Source of the DNA: Armatimonadota bacterium
GTDB taxonomy: Bacteria > Armatimonadota > Fimbriimonadia > Fimbriimonadales > Fimbriimonadaceae
Reading direction: 5' to 3'
Assembly: GCA_029781035.1 (NCBI GenBank)
Contig: JAKOXK010000048.1
Span: 1 to 64,000 of the forward strand
Length of the DNA stretch: 64,000 bases
The notes beneath the pieces were generated by a model. It was not told where the DNA came from. It did no database searches and saw nothing but the letters and a program-made list of their open reading frames with translations. This document shows, one piece after another, positions 1 to 7,550 of this stretch (positions are counted from its first letter, which is position 1; each line of letters starts with the position of its first letter). Position numbers and translations under genes: made by a program.

Positions 1-1
1 C

Positions 2-499
2 CCCACGTTCCTCGCCTTGGCCGGTCTTGGTCCGTTCGCCTGGTGCGACCAAGTTTGCGGCTTTTGGCGCCGGCATGGGACATCGACGACCAAGAGCCGA
101 CTGCCACTCATCTTGGACGGCGCGTACAGGTTGACAGGCGAATGGTTGCAGGGTCCGGCCCAAGGGTTGCGGCTCCCCTCTGATCGGTTGCAGGCGCTGG
201 CCGACGACTGGTCAGCATTCATGGTGCACCGAACTGTCCTGTTGTCGCTGATGTTCCAACGTGCAGGTGACCGTCAGAGAGCGGTCGATGCGGCACGCCG
301 TGGGTTGAGTTTCCCGGGTTCGTGGCGACGTCGGATGAAGTCGCTCTCTGCTCTGGGAGCCGCCAAGTTCGGAATCGGTGAGAGCGCCGTCAAGTGGCTC
401 ACCCATGTGACCGATGAGAGCAACCAGCTCAACCGTTACGATCGGCTCGTCGATGCACAGGCTCTGACCAACGTCGAGCCGTGGGTCTACTTGGCCTGA
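2..499 (+). CDS. C-terminal part of a probable glycosyltransferase (partial)
   Basis: The frame is open to the left edge, so the gene probably begins outside the window; a TTG at 17 is the first start-like codon but need not be used. The visible part includes an 'FWRRHGTSTT' stretch similar to the 'YRRHPGS(T/S)' segment near the end of many GT2 glycosyltransferases, followed by an Arg- and Ala-rich helical tail. No catalytic region is visible, so the family is an inference. It converges on the PEP-CTERM gene, whose last codons overlap its 3' end (487-499). Confidence 0.4.
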   Translation, partial: PTFLALAGLGPFAWCDQVCGFWRRHGTSTTKSRLPLILDGAYRLTGEWLQGPAQGLRLPSDRLQALADDWSAFMVHRTVLLSLMFQRAGDRQRAVDAARRGLSFPGSWRRRMKSLSALGAAKFGIGESAVKWLTHVTDESNQLNRYDRLVDAQALTNVEPWVYLA

Positions 500-1086
500 G
501 GACGGCGGCGCATCAGCGCAGACAATCCAGCCGCACAGGCCAACACGAGGCTTGGCTCGGGAACCGTCTCCAGCCGAGCATCGTCGATGATCGCACCGTA
601 CGAGTCGCTCGCCCCCATGCCTCGGAATGTCACCGTGTTCTTGCCAGCGATAGCTTGCACGAGGAGGTGCTCCCGCTCCATAGCGCCGCTCGTGGGATCG
701 TACGATCGAAGAACCTGGCCGTTCCAAAGAACGTCGAACTTGCAGGTGTCGCTTGACCGACCTTGTAGGTCTGTCGTTCGACGTGCAAACAGGAACGAAA
801 GGTCATAGGCGCCCTGAGCGAGTGCCACGCTTTGGGACACGGCGACGTTTCGGGTGGAGTCGAGTTCCAGCATGTCCCTTCCCTCGAACCCTGTCACACC
901 ATAAACGACGCCGACGCCAATCTCCAAGAGGTCGTTCTGACCGACTGTCCATGCTGGGACTTCACCGTTGTGATAGTGGTTCCAGGCACCGGTTCCCGGC
1001 AGTTCGAATCCACCGTTGATTAAGAACGACGCTTGTGACCAGGCTGGAGAACCGAGAACCGCCAGCAGCGTGAGCGAGTGTTTCAT
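487..1086 (-). CDS. PEP-CTERM sorted extracellular protein
   Basis: This 199-aa protein has an N-terminal signal peptide (about residues 1-19, ending near SQA), a mature region opening 'FLINGGFELPG' as in DUF642/jelly-roll extracellular proteins, and a C-terminal VPEP motif followed by a hydrophobic segment and RRR. That tail is the PEP-CTERM signal processed by an exosortase. No exosortase gene is in the window. The role is probably at the cell surface or in extracellular matrix; no enzyme motif is visible. The ATG forms an ATGA overlap with a short upstream frame on the same strand (1083-1331). Confidence 0.85.
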   Translation of the reverse strand: MKHSLTLLAVLGSPAWSQASFLINGGFELPGTGAWNHYHNGEVPAWTVGQNDLLEIGVGVVYGVTGFEGRDMLELDSTRNVAVSQSVALAQGAYDLSFLFARRTTDLQGRSSDTCKFDVLWNGQVLRSYDPTSGAMEREHLLVQAIAGKNTVTFRGMGASDSYGAIIDDARLETVPEPSLVLACAAGLSALMRRRPQAK

Positions 1087-1478
1087 TGACGCACGACCTC
1101 GAGCCGTTCGGGCCCGTCTCCGGACCTGGCAAGGTGCGCGCCGTCACACAGGATGTGGGCCAAACCTGGCAGTTCTTGGGTGTCAGGGTCGTCGTAGCGA
1201 CGGTCAAAAACGCCGACGCCCCGTCGGGACATACGGGGCGATCGGCCATCCTCTCCAGCCCGACTGGCGCCGGTGCTTGGTTCCTGCAATTCAACAACTA
1301 GGTGCTGTCGCGACGTCCTCCATCGAGTCAAGGGACGAGGATTCTGGCCAATGCGACAAGCCGTTCCCGATCCGAACCGACTGGACGAGCGACAACGAAA
1401 GCCCGTTGTTGGTTCAGACGAGTTCGACCGCGATTTGTTCGGAGATCAGACTGAAGATTTGAGTAATCAGTTCAAGGT
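1087..1478. other. Gap without a supported gene
   Basis: No convincing gene lies here. On the minus strand a frame without stop runs from about 1445 to 1083 and ends in an ATGA overlap with the PEP-CTERM gene. Its last part contains 'ELPGLAHILCDGAHL', faintly like the 'LPGLAHFLEH' zinc motif of M16 peptidases, but the HxxEH ligands are missing. It could be a decayed fragment or chance. Confidence 0.4.
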
Positions 1479-2021
1479 TCAGCAGCTGCCGTGGATCCTG
1501 CCCTCAATCTGGAGGATGTGCCGCTCGGTATGGTTTGTCAGGATGGAAAGAACGTCACCCAGTGTCATTCGGAACATCGGCAACAGCGCGTTCCTCGTGA
1601 ATTTGCGGTTCAACTCACGGTTTCGAAGACCATCGATCAAGTCAATGAGCTGACTCTGTTGTGTGGCCCACTCCGAGACGACGTCGCCGGGCAACATGCC
1701 GTCTGGCGGCACGAGTGCCTTGGGGCTGGGCGCGTTCGTGCCAGGTCCCGACTGCTTCGCCAGGAATCCGCCAAACCACGACAGTTCCAGTTGTTGGTTG
1801 GAGGAGTCAAGGGGAAGACCCTGGGTCTCGACCTGCAGCTTCTCCAAATAGAGCGCGTTCGTGAGAACCAAGTGCTTGTAGACCTGTGCAGGACTCCATG
1901 CTGCGTCCATTGGCTTCTTGTTCAGCCTCTCGACAGGCACGCCCTCTGCCGCCCTGATTCCGCGCTCGAGGTAGTCACGGTTTCGCGCCATACACTGGTC
2001 GAAGAACTGGTTGTTGGTCAA
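1479..2021 (-). CDS. DinB-fold protein
   Basis: This 180-aa protein of the DinB/YfiT-like four-helix superfamily has 'YKHLVLTNALY' in the middle and 'NHTERHILQIEGR' at the end, supplying the usual spaced histidines of the DinB metal site. Such proteins act as thiol-dependent transferases or damage-induced proteins; the substrate cannot be read here. I chose TTG at 2021 because AGAGG sits 5 nt upstream and the conserved fold begins at 'NNQFFDQ'. A longer ATG start at 2099 would run into the divergent peptidase gene. Two other DinB-fold genes occur in the window. Confidence 0.8.
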   Translation of the reverse strand: MTNNQFFDQCMARNRDYLERGIRAAEGVPVERLNKKPMDAAWSPAQVYKHLVLTNALYLEKLQVETQGLPLDSSNQQLELSWFGGFLAKQSGPGTNAPSPKALVPPDGMLPGDVVSEWATQQSQLIDLIDGLRNRELNRKFTRNALLPMFRMTLGDVLSILTNHTERHILQIEGRIHGSC

Positions 2022-2092
2022 GCGATCCTCTGATCTTCTTAGACGTGGAACTTCCGACGCACGATGCGGTGTAAGCTCGCATGCCTGCGACG

Positions 2093-3676
2093 ATGTCACG
2101 CCTCACCTCCCTTTGCTTGCTCATGCTCCTGTCGACAGGAGCCTTCTCTCAGTCTGTCGTTGGAAACGATCGAGCGATCACACCGGCAAGACTTCGCGGC
2201 CATCTGGAGTTTGTAGCCAACGACCTCATGGAAGGGCGAAACACACCTTCGCGAGGGCTCGACGTGACAGCGCTTTACATCAGCACCCAACTCAAGCTGT
2301 GGGGCGCCCAGCCCGCTGGCGACAACGGCACATTCCTTCAGAAAATCGCGCTTTCTAGACTCGCCGTCGATCCCGACGCCAGTTCGATGAGCTTCGGAGG
2401 TGCGACGTTCAAGTACGGCGACGACTTCTACGCGCAGGCCACTCAGGGAAAAGTGAGCGGAGGGCTTGTCTTCGTCAGTCATGGATGGGTCGTGCCTTCG
2501 AAGGGGATCAACCCCTACAAGGGCCTTGATCTTCGAGGCAAGATCGCCGTCGTCTTGCCAGGCATGCCTGAGGGAGTGACGCCTCAGTTGGTGGCAGCGA
2601 GTAAGGCTGGCGACTACGTTGATCCCGAGACAGCTCTTCAAAGTGCCGGTGCGGCGGGAGTCGTCTGGGTTCCGGATCAAGCTGCTATCGATGGTTGGTC
2701 CCGGAGTGTCGGCAGGTCCGAGCGAGGAGGATTCATGAGAGTCGAGACTCCTCGAGAAGCTATGGGTGGCATCCCGTCTGTCACAGCGTCAGCTAAAGTG
2801 ATGGACGCCATCTTCGGTGGCGAGAAGGCGACAGCCGCGGAGATCCTTCAGTGGGCCAAAGCGCCGCAGGAGCATGCCTCGTTCGCGCTGTCGACGGGTA
2901 AGTTGCTCAACTTCGATGTTGAAACCAAGGGCGACCTCCAGTGGACACAGAACGTCGTCGCCATCGTTCCCGGTTCTGATCCAGCGCTCAGGAAGGAATT
3001 CGTAGCGTTTGGCGCCCACATGGACCACCTCGGCATGCGGGACAGCGGCGAGGGCGACCGCATTTACAATGGTGCCGACGACGACGGTTCTGGAACCGTT
3101 TCGATCCTTGAGATCGCTCATGCGTTCCTCACGGGGCCGAGACCGAAGCGGTCTCTGTTGTTCGTCTGGCATTGCGGCGAGGAGAAAGGACTCTGGGGGT
3201 CTTCGTTCTTCACAGACCATCCGACCGTCGACCTCAAGAACGTCGTCACTCAGCTCAACATCGATATGATCGGTCGATCCAAGAAGGCTGGCGATACGAA
3301 CCCGGCGAACAAGGTTCTGACCAGCCCGAACGAGATCTATGTTGTCGGCTCGACGAAAATGAGCACTGACCTGCAGAAGACGAGCGAAACGGTCAACAAG
3401 GGTTTCCTTAACCTCACCTTCAACTACAAATACGATGACCCGAAGGATCCGGAGCGCATCTTCTACCGCTCCGACCACTACAACTACGCGCGAAAAGGGA
3501 TCCCGATCATTTTCTACTTCGACGGAGTCCATGAGGACTACCACCGGCCGAGCGATGAAGTGACGAAGATCGACTTCGACAAGATGAGCAAGGTAGCACG
3601 CACTGTCTACGCCACTGGATGGACGATTGCCAATGCGGTCAAGAGGCCAGTGGTCGACAAGCCTTTGGGCGAGTGA
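2093..3676 (+). CDS. Secreted M28-family zinc aminopeptidase with PA domain
   Basis: This protein of about 527 aa has a signal peptide (MSRLTSLCLLMLLSTGAFS), a protease-associated insert in the first half and an M28 catalytic domain in the second half. The co-catalytic zinc ligands are visible in order: H in 'GAHMDH' (about residue 309), D in 'NGADDDGSG', EE in 'CGEEKGLWGS', D in 'NIDMIGR' and H in 'DYHRPSDE'. It should remove N-terminal residues from peptides in the periplasm or outside the cell. ATG 2081 is also possible, but 2093 gives the cleaner signal peptide and lies just after a TAAGCT -10-like box (2072-2077). Confidence 0.92.
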   Translation: MSRLTSLCLLMLLSTGAFSQSVVGNDRAITPARLRGHLEFVANDLMEGRNTPSRGLDVTALYISTQLKLWGAQPAGDNGTFLQKIALSRLAVDPDASSMSFGGATFKYGDDFYAQATQGKVSGGLVFVSHGWVVPSKGINPYKGLDLRGKIAVVLPGMPEGVTPQLVAASKAGDYVDPETALQSAGAAGVVWVPDQAAIDGWSRSVGRSERGGFMRVETPREAMGGIPSVTASAKVMDAIFGGEKATAAEILQWAKAPQEHASFALSTGKLLNFDVETKGDLQWTQNVVAIVPGSDPALRKEFVAFGAHMDHLGMRDSGEGDRIYNGADDDGSGTVSILEIAHAFLTGPRPKRSLLFVWHCGEEKGLWGSSFFTDHPTVDLKNVVTQLNIDMIGRSKKAGDTNPANKVLTSPNEIYVVGSTKMSTDLQKTSETVNKGFLNLTFNYKYDDPKDPERIFYRSDHYNYARKGIPIIFYFDGVHEDYHRPSDEVTKIDFDKMSKVARTVYATGWTIANAVKRPVVDKPLGE

Positions 3677-3691
3677 GCCGCCTGGTCCCAG

Positions 3692-3719
3692 GCATTTAGT
3701 TGCATACGCAACTAAATGC
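3692..3719. promoter_or_regulatory. Perfect palindromic operator
   Basis: Arms GCATTTAGTTGC (3692-3703) and GCAACTAAATGC (3708-3719) are exact inverted repeats around ATAC. The site covers the -35 region of the FMN reductase promoter. The core TAGTTGC-N4-GCAACTA resembles operators bound by MarR/HxlR-type repressors (inference). No U-tract follows, so it is unlikely to be a terminator. Confidence 0.75.
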
Positions 3720-3728
3720 GCCTATACT
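3700..3728 (+). promoter_or_regulatory. Promoter of FMN reductase gene
   Basis: TTGCAT (3700-3705) is followed by a 17-nt spacer and TATACT (3723-3728). Transcription would begin 1-2 nt before the ATG at 3737, giving an almost leaderless mRNA. The -35 box lies inside the palindrome. Confidence 0.65.
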
Positions 3729-3736
3729 CCTTCATC

Positions 3737-4300
3737 ATGTTGAATCTCCTGGTCGTCATTGCCAGCACCCGCCCAGGTCGCGCTGGCCTTCCGATTGGAA
3801 CTTGGTTCACCGGGCAAGCGCAGGCTGACGGTCGCTTTGCTGTGCAAGTGGCCGACTTAGCCGAAGTCGGTCTGCCTCTCTTGGACGAGCCGAAACATCC
3901 GATGATGCAGCAGTACGAACACGACCATACCAAGCGTTGGAGCGAAACAGTCGCCAACGCGGACGCCTTCGTGTTCGTGACTCCCGAATACAACTACAGC
4001 GCGCCTCCAAGTCTTGTGAATGCGATGGACTACCTGTATCACGAATGGGCATATAAGCCTGTCGGCCTCGTGAGTTACGGCGGGATTTCGGGAGGTATCA
4101 GGTCGGCGCAGATGATCAAGCTGGTGGCCACCACGCTCAGCATGATGCCGATCCCGGAAGCTGTCCCGATTCCTTTTTTCCGAAAGCACATGGACGAACA
4201 CTGGCGGTTTGTCGCTGAAGAAGTTCACGAGAAGTCCGCTCGAGACATGCTGGATTCGTTGGCAAAGTGGGCTACAGCGCTCAAGTCCCTGCGCGGCTGA
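3737..4300 (+). CDS. NADPH-dependent FMN reductase / flavodoxin-fold quinone reductase
   Basis: This 187-aa protein begins 'MLNLLVVIASTRPGR', the phosphate-binding loop of the NADPH-dependent FMN reductase family. It also has 'FVFVTPEYNYSAPPSLVNAMDYL', the conserved flavin-contacting segment with the PEYN motif. It likely reduces FMN, quinones or azo compounds with NAD(P)H in the cytoplasm. The start at 3737 is preferred to an ATG at 3716 that lies inside the operator palindrome. The palindrome over its promoter suggests repression relieved by a small electrophile or drug, as is common for this enzyme class; no regulator gene is adjacent. Confidence 0.88.
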   Translation: MLNLLVVIASTRPGRAGLPIGTWFTGQAQADGRFAVQVADLAEVGLPLLDEPKHPMMQQYEHDHTKRWSETVANADAFVFVTPEYNYSAPPSLVNAMDYLYHEWAYKPVGLVSYGGISGGIRSAQMIKLVATTLSMMPIPEAVPIPFFRKHMDEHWRFVAEEVHEKSARDMLDSLAKWATALKSLRG

Positions 4301-4334
4301 GACAGGCCAAAGGATTGGGCCGGGCCGCAGGCAA

Positions 4335-4353
4335 GGAGGCGGCACCGGCCTCC
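4335..4353. terminator. Hairpin between convergent genes
   Basis: GGAGGC (4335-4340) pairs with GCCTCC (4348-4353) in the 75-nt gap between two convergent genes. There is no clear T-run, so it is a weak or factor-dependent terminator at best. Confidence 0.3.
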
Positions 4354-4375
4354 TCTCCAAACTGACGCTCACAGC

Positions 4376-5770
4376 TCAGAACGGTTCCAAGACAGTCACT
4401 TTCACACCGTTTGCGGCGCGGTCGCTCCCGCTCACATAGACCGTGCCATCCGGGGCGAACGCGATATCGCTCGGTTGGTAGATCTGGAACGGATAGTACG
4501 CGTCGGGAAAATCGGACATAGGTTTGTCGGCCCCTCGACCAAACGTTCGGACAAACCGACCCTGGGTGTCGAAGACGGAGACTCTGTCGCACTCGTTGGC
4601 GTTCGCGTCTCTCGCTTCTGCAACATACAGCCATCCGCTGCTATCGAGCCGTATTGCACCATTTTGAATGATTTGGCCCAGACGCCATCCTGGCTTGGCG
4701 AGCAGCGTTCCGGTCTTGCCGTTGTCGTGAGTCGCCCTCAAGGCCCCCTGCACCATGAAGTACAAGGATCCGTCGGCAGCAGGAACAAAACGACCTCCCG
4801 TGTCGACGTCGTAGTCTCCGACCTTCTCAAAGGTTATGTCCGCCTTGTTGTCGGACCCGAACCGGCAGACCGTTGCCCCGAAACGTCCCCAGAGCCGTCC
4901 CGAAGGATCGTAGTGAAGCTCGTCGGCGTAGTTGGGGACGTTGTCCGGAGGAATCCCGCCGTCCTCGTCTCCCGACTTTGTATAGAAGAAGATTTTGGTG
5001 TTGTTGCCGCATCGCGCAGCGATCCTGCCACTCTTCAAGTCGAACGCACTGGCCACGCACTGATCTGGAGTCTTGGCAATCAATTCATAGGAACCGCTCG
5101 CTATGTCGATCCTCGTCACCCCGCCACCCGGGTCGCTGACGTAGACGTGTCCGTCTGCATCGGCGTCGATGAACCCACCGGCAGCTGCATTGTCGGCCGT
5201 CACCGTCTTGACAAACCGGAGTCCGGAGACGACACCATTCACTACGACTTGGCGAGTCTCCGTCGAAAACTTGATACCGCTAACGTCGAACAGGAAGGGT
5301 CCAACTTCGAGCCCCTTCTGCATGTCGCCAAAGAAGATGGGAGAGGCCAAGGAAACGTCCTGAGCCCTCGTCTTCTCCACGTCCTTGCCGCTCGCGTCTT
5401 TTGCCGTGTAAGTCTCGACGGCGCTGGTCACATCGAGGCGAACGCCTTGCACATCCACTTCTGCTGGGTTTGAGACTTTCGCTTGGGCGGTGAGGTGACC
5501 GTTCGCGTACCCGAGCGACGCGAGGCTCAGATGGAGCTTTCCACCTCCAGGGATCTGCAGATCCAACTCGTTGCCGCTCACGCGTGACCCTCCTTCCGAA
5601 ACGGTCACGGCAAACGGGATTCCCTTGCTGACCGGGGCCGGTTTCTGGCCCTGGGGAAGAAGTTGACTGAGGAGTCCAACTTGCTGGAAATGTCCTGCGT
5701 CCTGAGGGACGAAGCTCTCGGCGATGAGGAGGAAAGCGGTCAGCACGCAGGACAGTATGGGGCCGACCCG
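4376..5770 (-). CDS. Secreted NHL/beta-propeller-like protein
   Basis: This protein of about 464 aa has an N-terminal hydrophobic segment ('PILSCVLTAFLLIAESF'), a beta-rich N-terminal region, and a C-terminal half with repeated 'DxDGxxYVxDPGGG', 'DSSGWLYVAE' and 'APDGTVYVSG' units typical of NHL/SMP-30-like propellers. Its function is not predictable; such propellers bind proteins or sugars or act as lactonases. TTG 5770 is chosen because the frame upstream overlaps the araC-like gene and reads poorly; an ATG at 5845 is the alternative. It lies downstream of, and in the same direction as, the AraC regulator. Confidence 0.7.
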   Translation of the reverse strand, partial: RVGPILSCVLTAFLLIAESFVPQDAGHFQQVGLLSQLLPQGQKPAPVSKGIPFAVTVSEGGSRVSGNELDLQIPGGGKLHLSLASLGYANGHLTAQAKVSNPAEVDVQGVRLDVTSAVETYTAKDASGKDVEKTRAQDVSLASPIFFGDMQKGLEVGPFLFDVSGIKFSTETRQVVVNGVVSGLRFVKTVTADNAAAGGFIDADADGHVYVSDPGGGVTRIDIASGSYELIAKTPDQCVASAFDLKSGRIAARCGNNTKIFFYTKSGDEDGGIPPDNVPNYADELHYDPSGRLWGRFGATVCRFGSDNKADITFEKVGDYDVDTGGRFVPAADGSLYFMVQGALRATHDNGKTGTLLAKPGWRLGQIIQNGAIRLDSSGWLYVAEARDANANECDRVSVFDTQGRFVRTFGRGADKPMSDFPDAYYPFQIYQPSDIAFAPDGTVYVSGSDRAANGVKVTVLEPF

Positions 5771-5813
5771 CAAGTCGTTGATTCCATCAGAGGCACTTAA
5801 CGTTAAATCAAAA

Positions 5814-6590
5814 CTAGTGCTTGGTACGGTGTACAGCCATCTCACGCAATGCCCTAGGAGACAGTCCCGTCGCTGTTCGGACGACCTTGTTGAAGTACTG
5901 GAGATCCGGCATCCCGGTCTTGACCGCTACTTCCTTGAGAGGCATGTCGGTCTCTGTGATCAAGTGCCGCGCAATCTCTGCCCGTTTGTCACGGATGTAT
6001 TGAAGGATCGTCCGATCGTGTTCTTCTCGGAAGAGGCGCAGCAGGTGTCCATGACTGATGCCCAGTTCCCTTGCCAGGCCCGCGACCGAGATCGGTCCGG
6101 CCAAACGATCCGTGATCAGAGCTTCCGCGTCAAAGACCAAGTCCGACTTCCGGAAGACTTCCAGTGGCTCGGCCATACACCACAGGACATTAAAAGCGCA
6201 CGCCAAGCCCCTCATGATGGAGCGTTGCAGCCAATCGATCGAATCCGAGAAGTCCTGCCGACGGACGGACACCGAATCACCGAAGCTCTTGACGGCAGGG
6301 ATGGCCACGGCTTCGATCCGGGAAACCAGACCGAACGTCATGGAGTAGACAAACGTCCCTTCTCCGACCCGGTCGAACTCAACCTTGGCGCCAGGTACGA
6401 CGAGTCCCGCATCACCTTTGCTGAAGTTCTCGGGCCGGTTGTTGACCGTCATCTGACCGTCATGCTCGAAGAAGAAGAGCGTCCAGTGGCGCGGCTGTTG
6501 GGTCCACCCTCGATGCAGGCTCCCCAGGGGTCCTTTGTCGGCCCACATCCAAGGCTCAAATCCTCCGAGCTCAACCCTGAAGTACCGCAT
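5814..6590 (-). CDS. AraC-family transcriptional regulator
   Basis: This 258-aa protein has an N-terminal cupin-like sensing region ('WTLFFFEHDGQMTVN', 'GLVVPGAKVEF') and a C-terminal double helix-turn-helix ('SVAGLARELGISHGHLLRLFREEH' and 'KEVAVKTGMPDLQYFNKVVRTATGLSPRALR') that is diagnostic of AraC/XylS. It probably senses a sugar or related ligand and may control the propeller gene just downstream. ATG 6590 is chosen because the conserved region starts at 'MRYFRVELGG'; the upstream extension is low quality. A short inverted repeat, AATTG-TGT-CAATT (6600-6612), lies directly upstream and may be an autoregulatory site. Confidence 0.88.
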   Translation of the reverse strand: MRYFRVELGGFEPWMWADKGPLGSLHRGWTQQPRHWTLFFFEHDGQMTVNNRPENFSKGDAGLVVPGAKVEFDRVGEGTFVYSMTFGLVSRIEAVAIPAVKSFGDSVSVRRQDFSDSIDWLQRSIMRGLACAFNVLWCMAEPLEVFRKSDLVFDAEALITDRLAGPISVAGLARELGISHGHLLRLFREEHDRTILQYIRDKRAEIARHLITETDMPLKEVAVKTGMPDLQYFNKVVRTATGLSPRALREMAVHRTKH

Positions 6591-6682
6591 CGCTGCATCA
6601 ATTGTGTCAATTACAGACAACAAAACACAAATAGAAACTAGTGACTCATTGTCTTGCGCATCTGGAGGACTTAAAGTGAAGA

Positions 6683-6707
6683 GGGCCAGCCCTTCGAAGG
6701 CCGGCCC
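6683..6707 (-). terminator. Intrinsic terminator, second hairpin after response regulator
   Basis: On the minus strand GGGCCGGCC and GGCTGGCCC form a 9-bp stem with one G-U pair around TTCGAA, followed by a T-rich TCTTCACTTT run (6673-6682). Confidence 0.65.
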
Positions 6708-6719
6708 CACCGGGTTCCT

Positions 6720-6757
6720 GCCCCTCTCGTCAGTCTTCGTCGTCTTCCGAGAGGGGC
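6720..6757 (-). terminator. Hairpin directly after response regulator
   Basis: GCCCCTCTCG (6720-6729) and CGAGAGGGGC (6748-6757) form a perfect 10-bp stem with an 18-nt loop, 4 nt downstream of the response-regulator stop. There is no T-run of its own; it sits 12 nt from the stronger hairpin at 6683-6707. Confidence 0.5.
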
Positions 6758-6761
6758 CGGG

Positions 6762-7424
6762 TCAGTTTCCCTGCACCAACTTGGCTTTCACGGCCTTCAT
6801 CGCAGCCTCTGTCCTCGAGTTCACTTGAAGTGCCTTGAGGATGTTCGAAACGTGGTTCTTCACGGTCTTCTCGGCGATCGAGAGATGGTTGGCGATCTCC
6901 TTGTTTCGCATACCTTTGGCGATCAGCTCAAGGATCTCCGTCTCACGGTCGCTCAAGACGTAGAGCTCGGTATCGTCGGTCTCGTCATCGTCCTTCACTC
7001 TGCGGAAGTCTTCCAGGACCTTTGCCGCGATCTTGGGAGTCAGCTTCGATTCCCCTCGATGGGCCAGCCGGATCGCTTCGATCACGTCTTGCGGAGTGGA
7101 GGTCTTGAGCAAGTAGCCCATGGCCCCTGCCCGGATGGCTTCGAAGACGGTCTCTTCGTCTTCATTGACTGTCAGGACGACGACTTTGACGTCCTTTTCT
7201 TTGCGCAAGAGTCGGCGCATCAGTTCGAGCCCATCGACGCGCGGCATGTTAATGTCGGTACACAGCACGTCGGGTGGGTCCGAAAGGCATAAGTCGAGGG
7301 CTTCTTGGCCGTCTTTGCACACACCGATCACTTCGCACTCTGGCATCAGCGTCAGAGTGCGTTGGATGGCGTTGCGATAGCCGACCTCGTCATCTGCGAT
7401 GACGACCCGTATTGTCGTCGACAT
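6762..7424 (-). CDS. NarL/FixJ-family response regulator (REC + LuxR HTH)
   Basis: In this 220-aa protein the receiver domain (about 1-125) has the acidic pair D11-D12, phospho-acceptor D57 in 'CTDINMP', conserved T in 'VVLTVNEDE' and K in 'GYLLK'. The C-terminal GerE-type HTH has 'LSDRETEILELIAKGMRNKEIANHL' and 'AEKTVKNHVSNIL'. It is a DNA-binding activator switched by phosphorylation. No histidine kinase gene lies nearby, so it is an orphan whose partner is elsewhere. A TATTCT box (7432-7437) ends 7 nt before the ATG, predicting a leaderless mRNA. Two hairpins end the transcript. Confidence 0.95.
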   Translation of the reverse strand: MSTTIRVVIADDEVGYRNAIQRTLTLMPECEVIGVCKDGQEALDLCLSDPPDVLCTDINMPRVDGLELMRRLLRKEKDVKVVVLTVNEDEETVFEAIRAGAMGYLLKTSTPQDVIEAIRLAHRGESKLTPKIAAKVLEDFRRVKDDDETDDTELYVLSDRETEILELIAKGMRNKEIANHLSIAEKTVKNHVSNILKALQVNSRTEAAMKAVKAKLVQGN

Positions 7425-7431
7425 GCGGCGG

Positions 7432-7437
7432 AGAATA
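7432..7437 (-). promoter_or_regulatory. -10 box, leaderless type
   Basis: TATTCT on the minus strand ends 7 nt before the ATG at 7424; no Shine-Dalgarno sequence lies between. Confidence 0.5.
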
Positions 7438-7538
7438 CCCAGGCTGGCTCACTTGAGTCTGGCCTAATGTCGGAATCGGCGTCGGCAAAAGTATCAGGGC
7501 CGATCCCGACTCTCGACTCAGCAAACACGGGGCCGCGG

Positions 7539-7544
7539 CATAAT
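7539..7544 (+). promoter_or_regulatory. -10 box, leaderless type
   Basis: CATAAT is followed by exactly 6 nt and the ATG at 7551. There is no room for a Shine-Dalgarno sequence. Confidence 0.5.
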
Positions 7545-7550
7545 CGACCT

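Noticed and set aside
3692-3719. Palindrome as terminator of the M28 peptidase gene
   Set aside because: The arms are A/T-rich, no T-run follows, and the site sits on the -35 region of the next gene, so an operator is more likely.
4475-5473. Plus-strand open frame of about 330 codons opposite the propeller gene
   Set aside because: No start signals or motifs; the minus-strand frame has propeller repeats and a signal segment.
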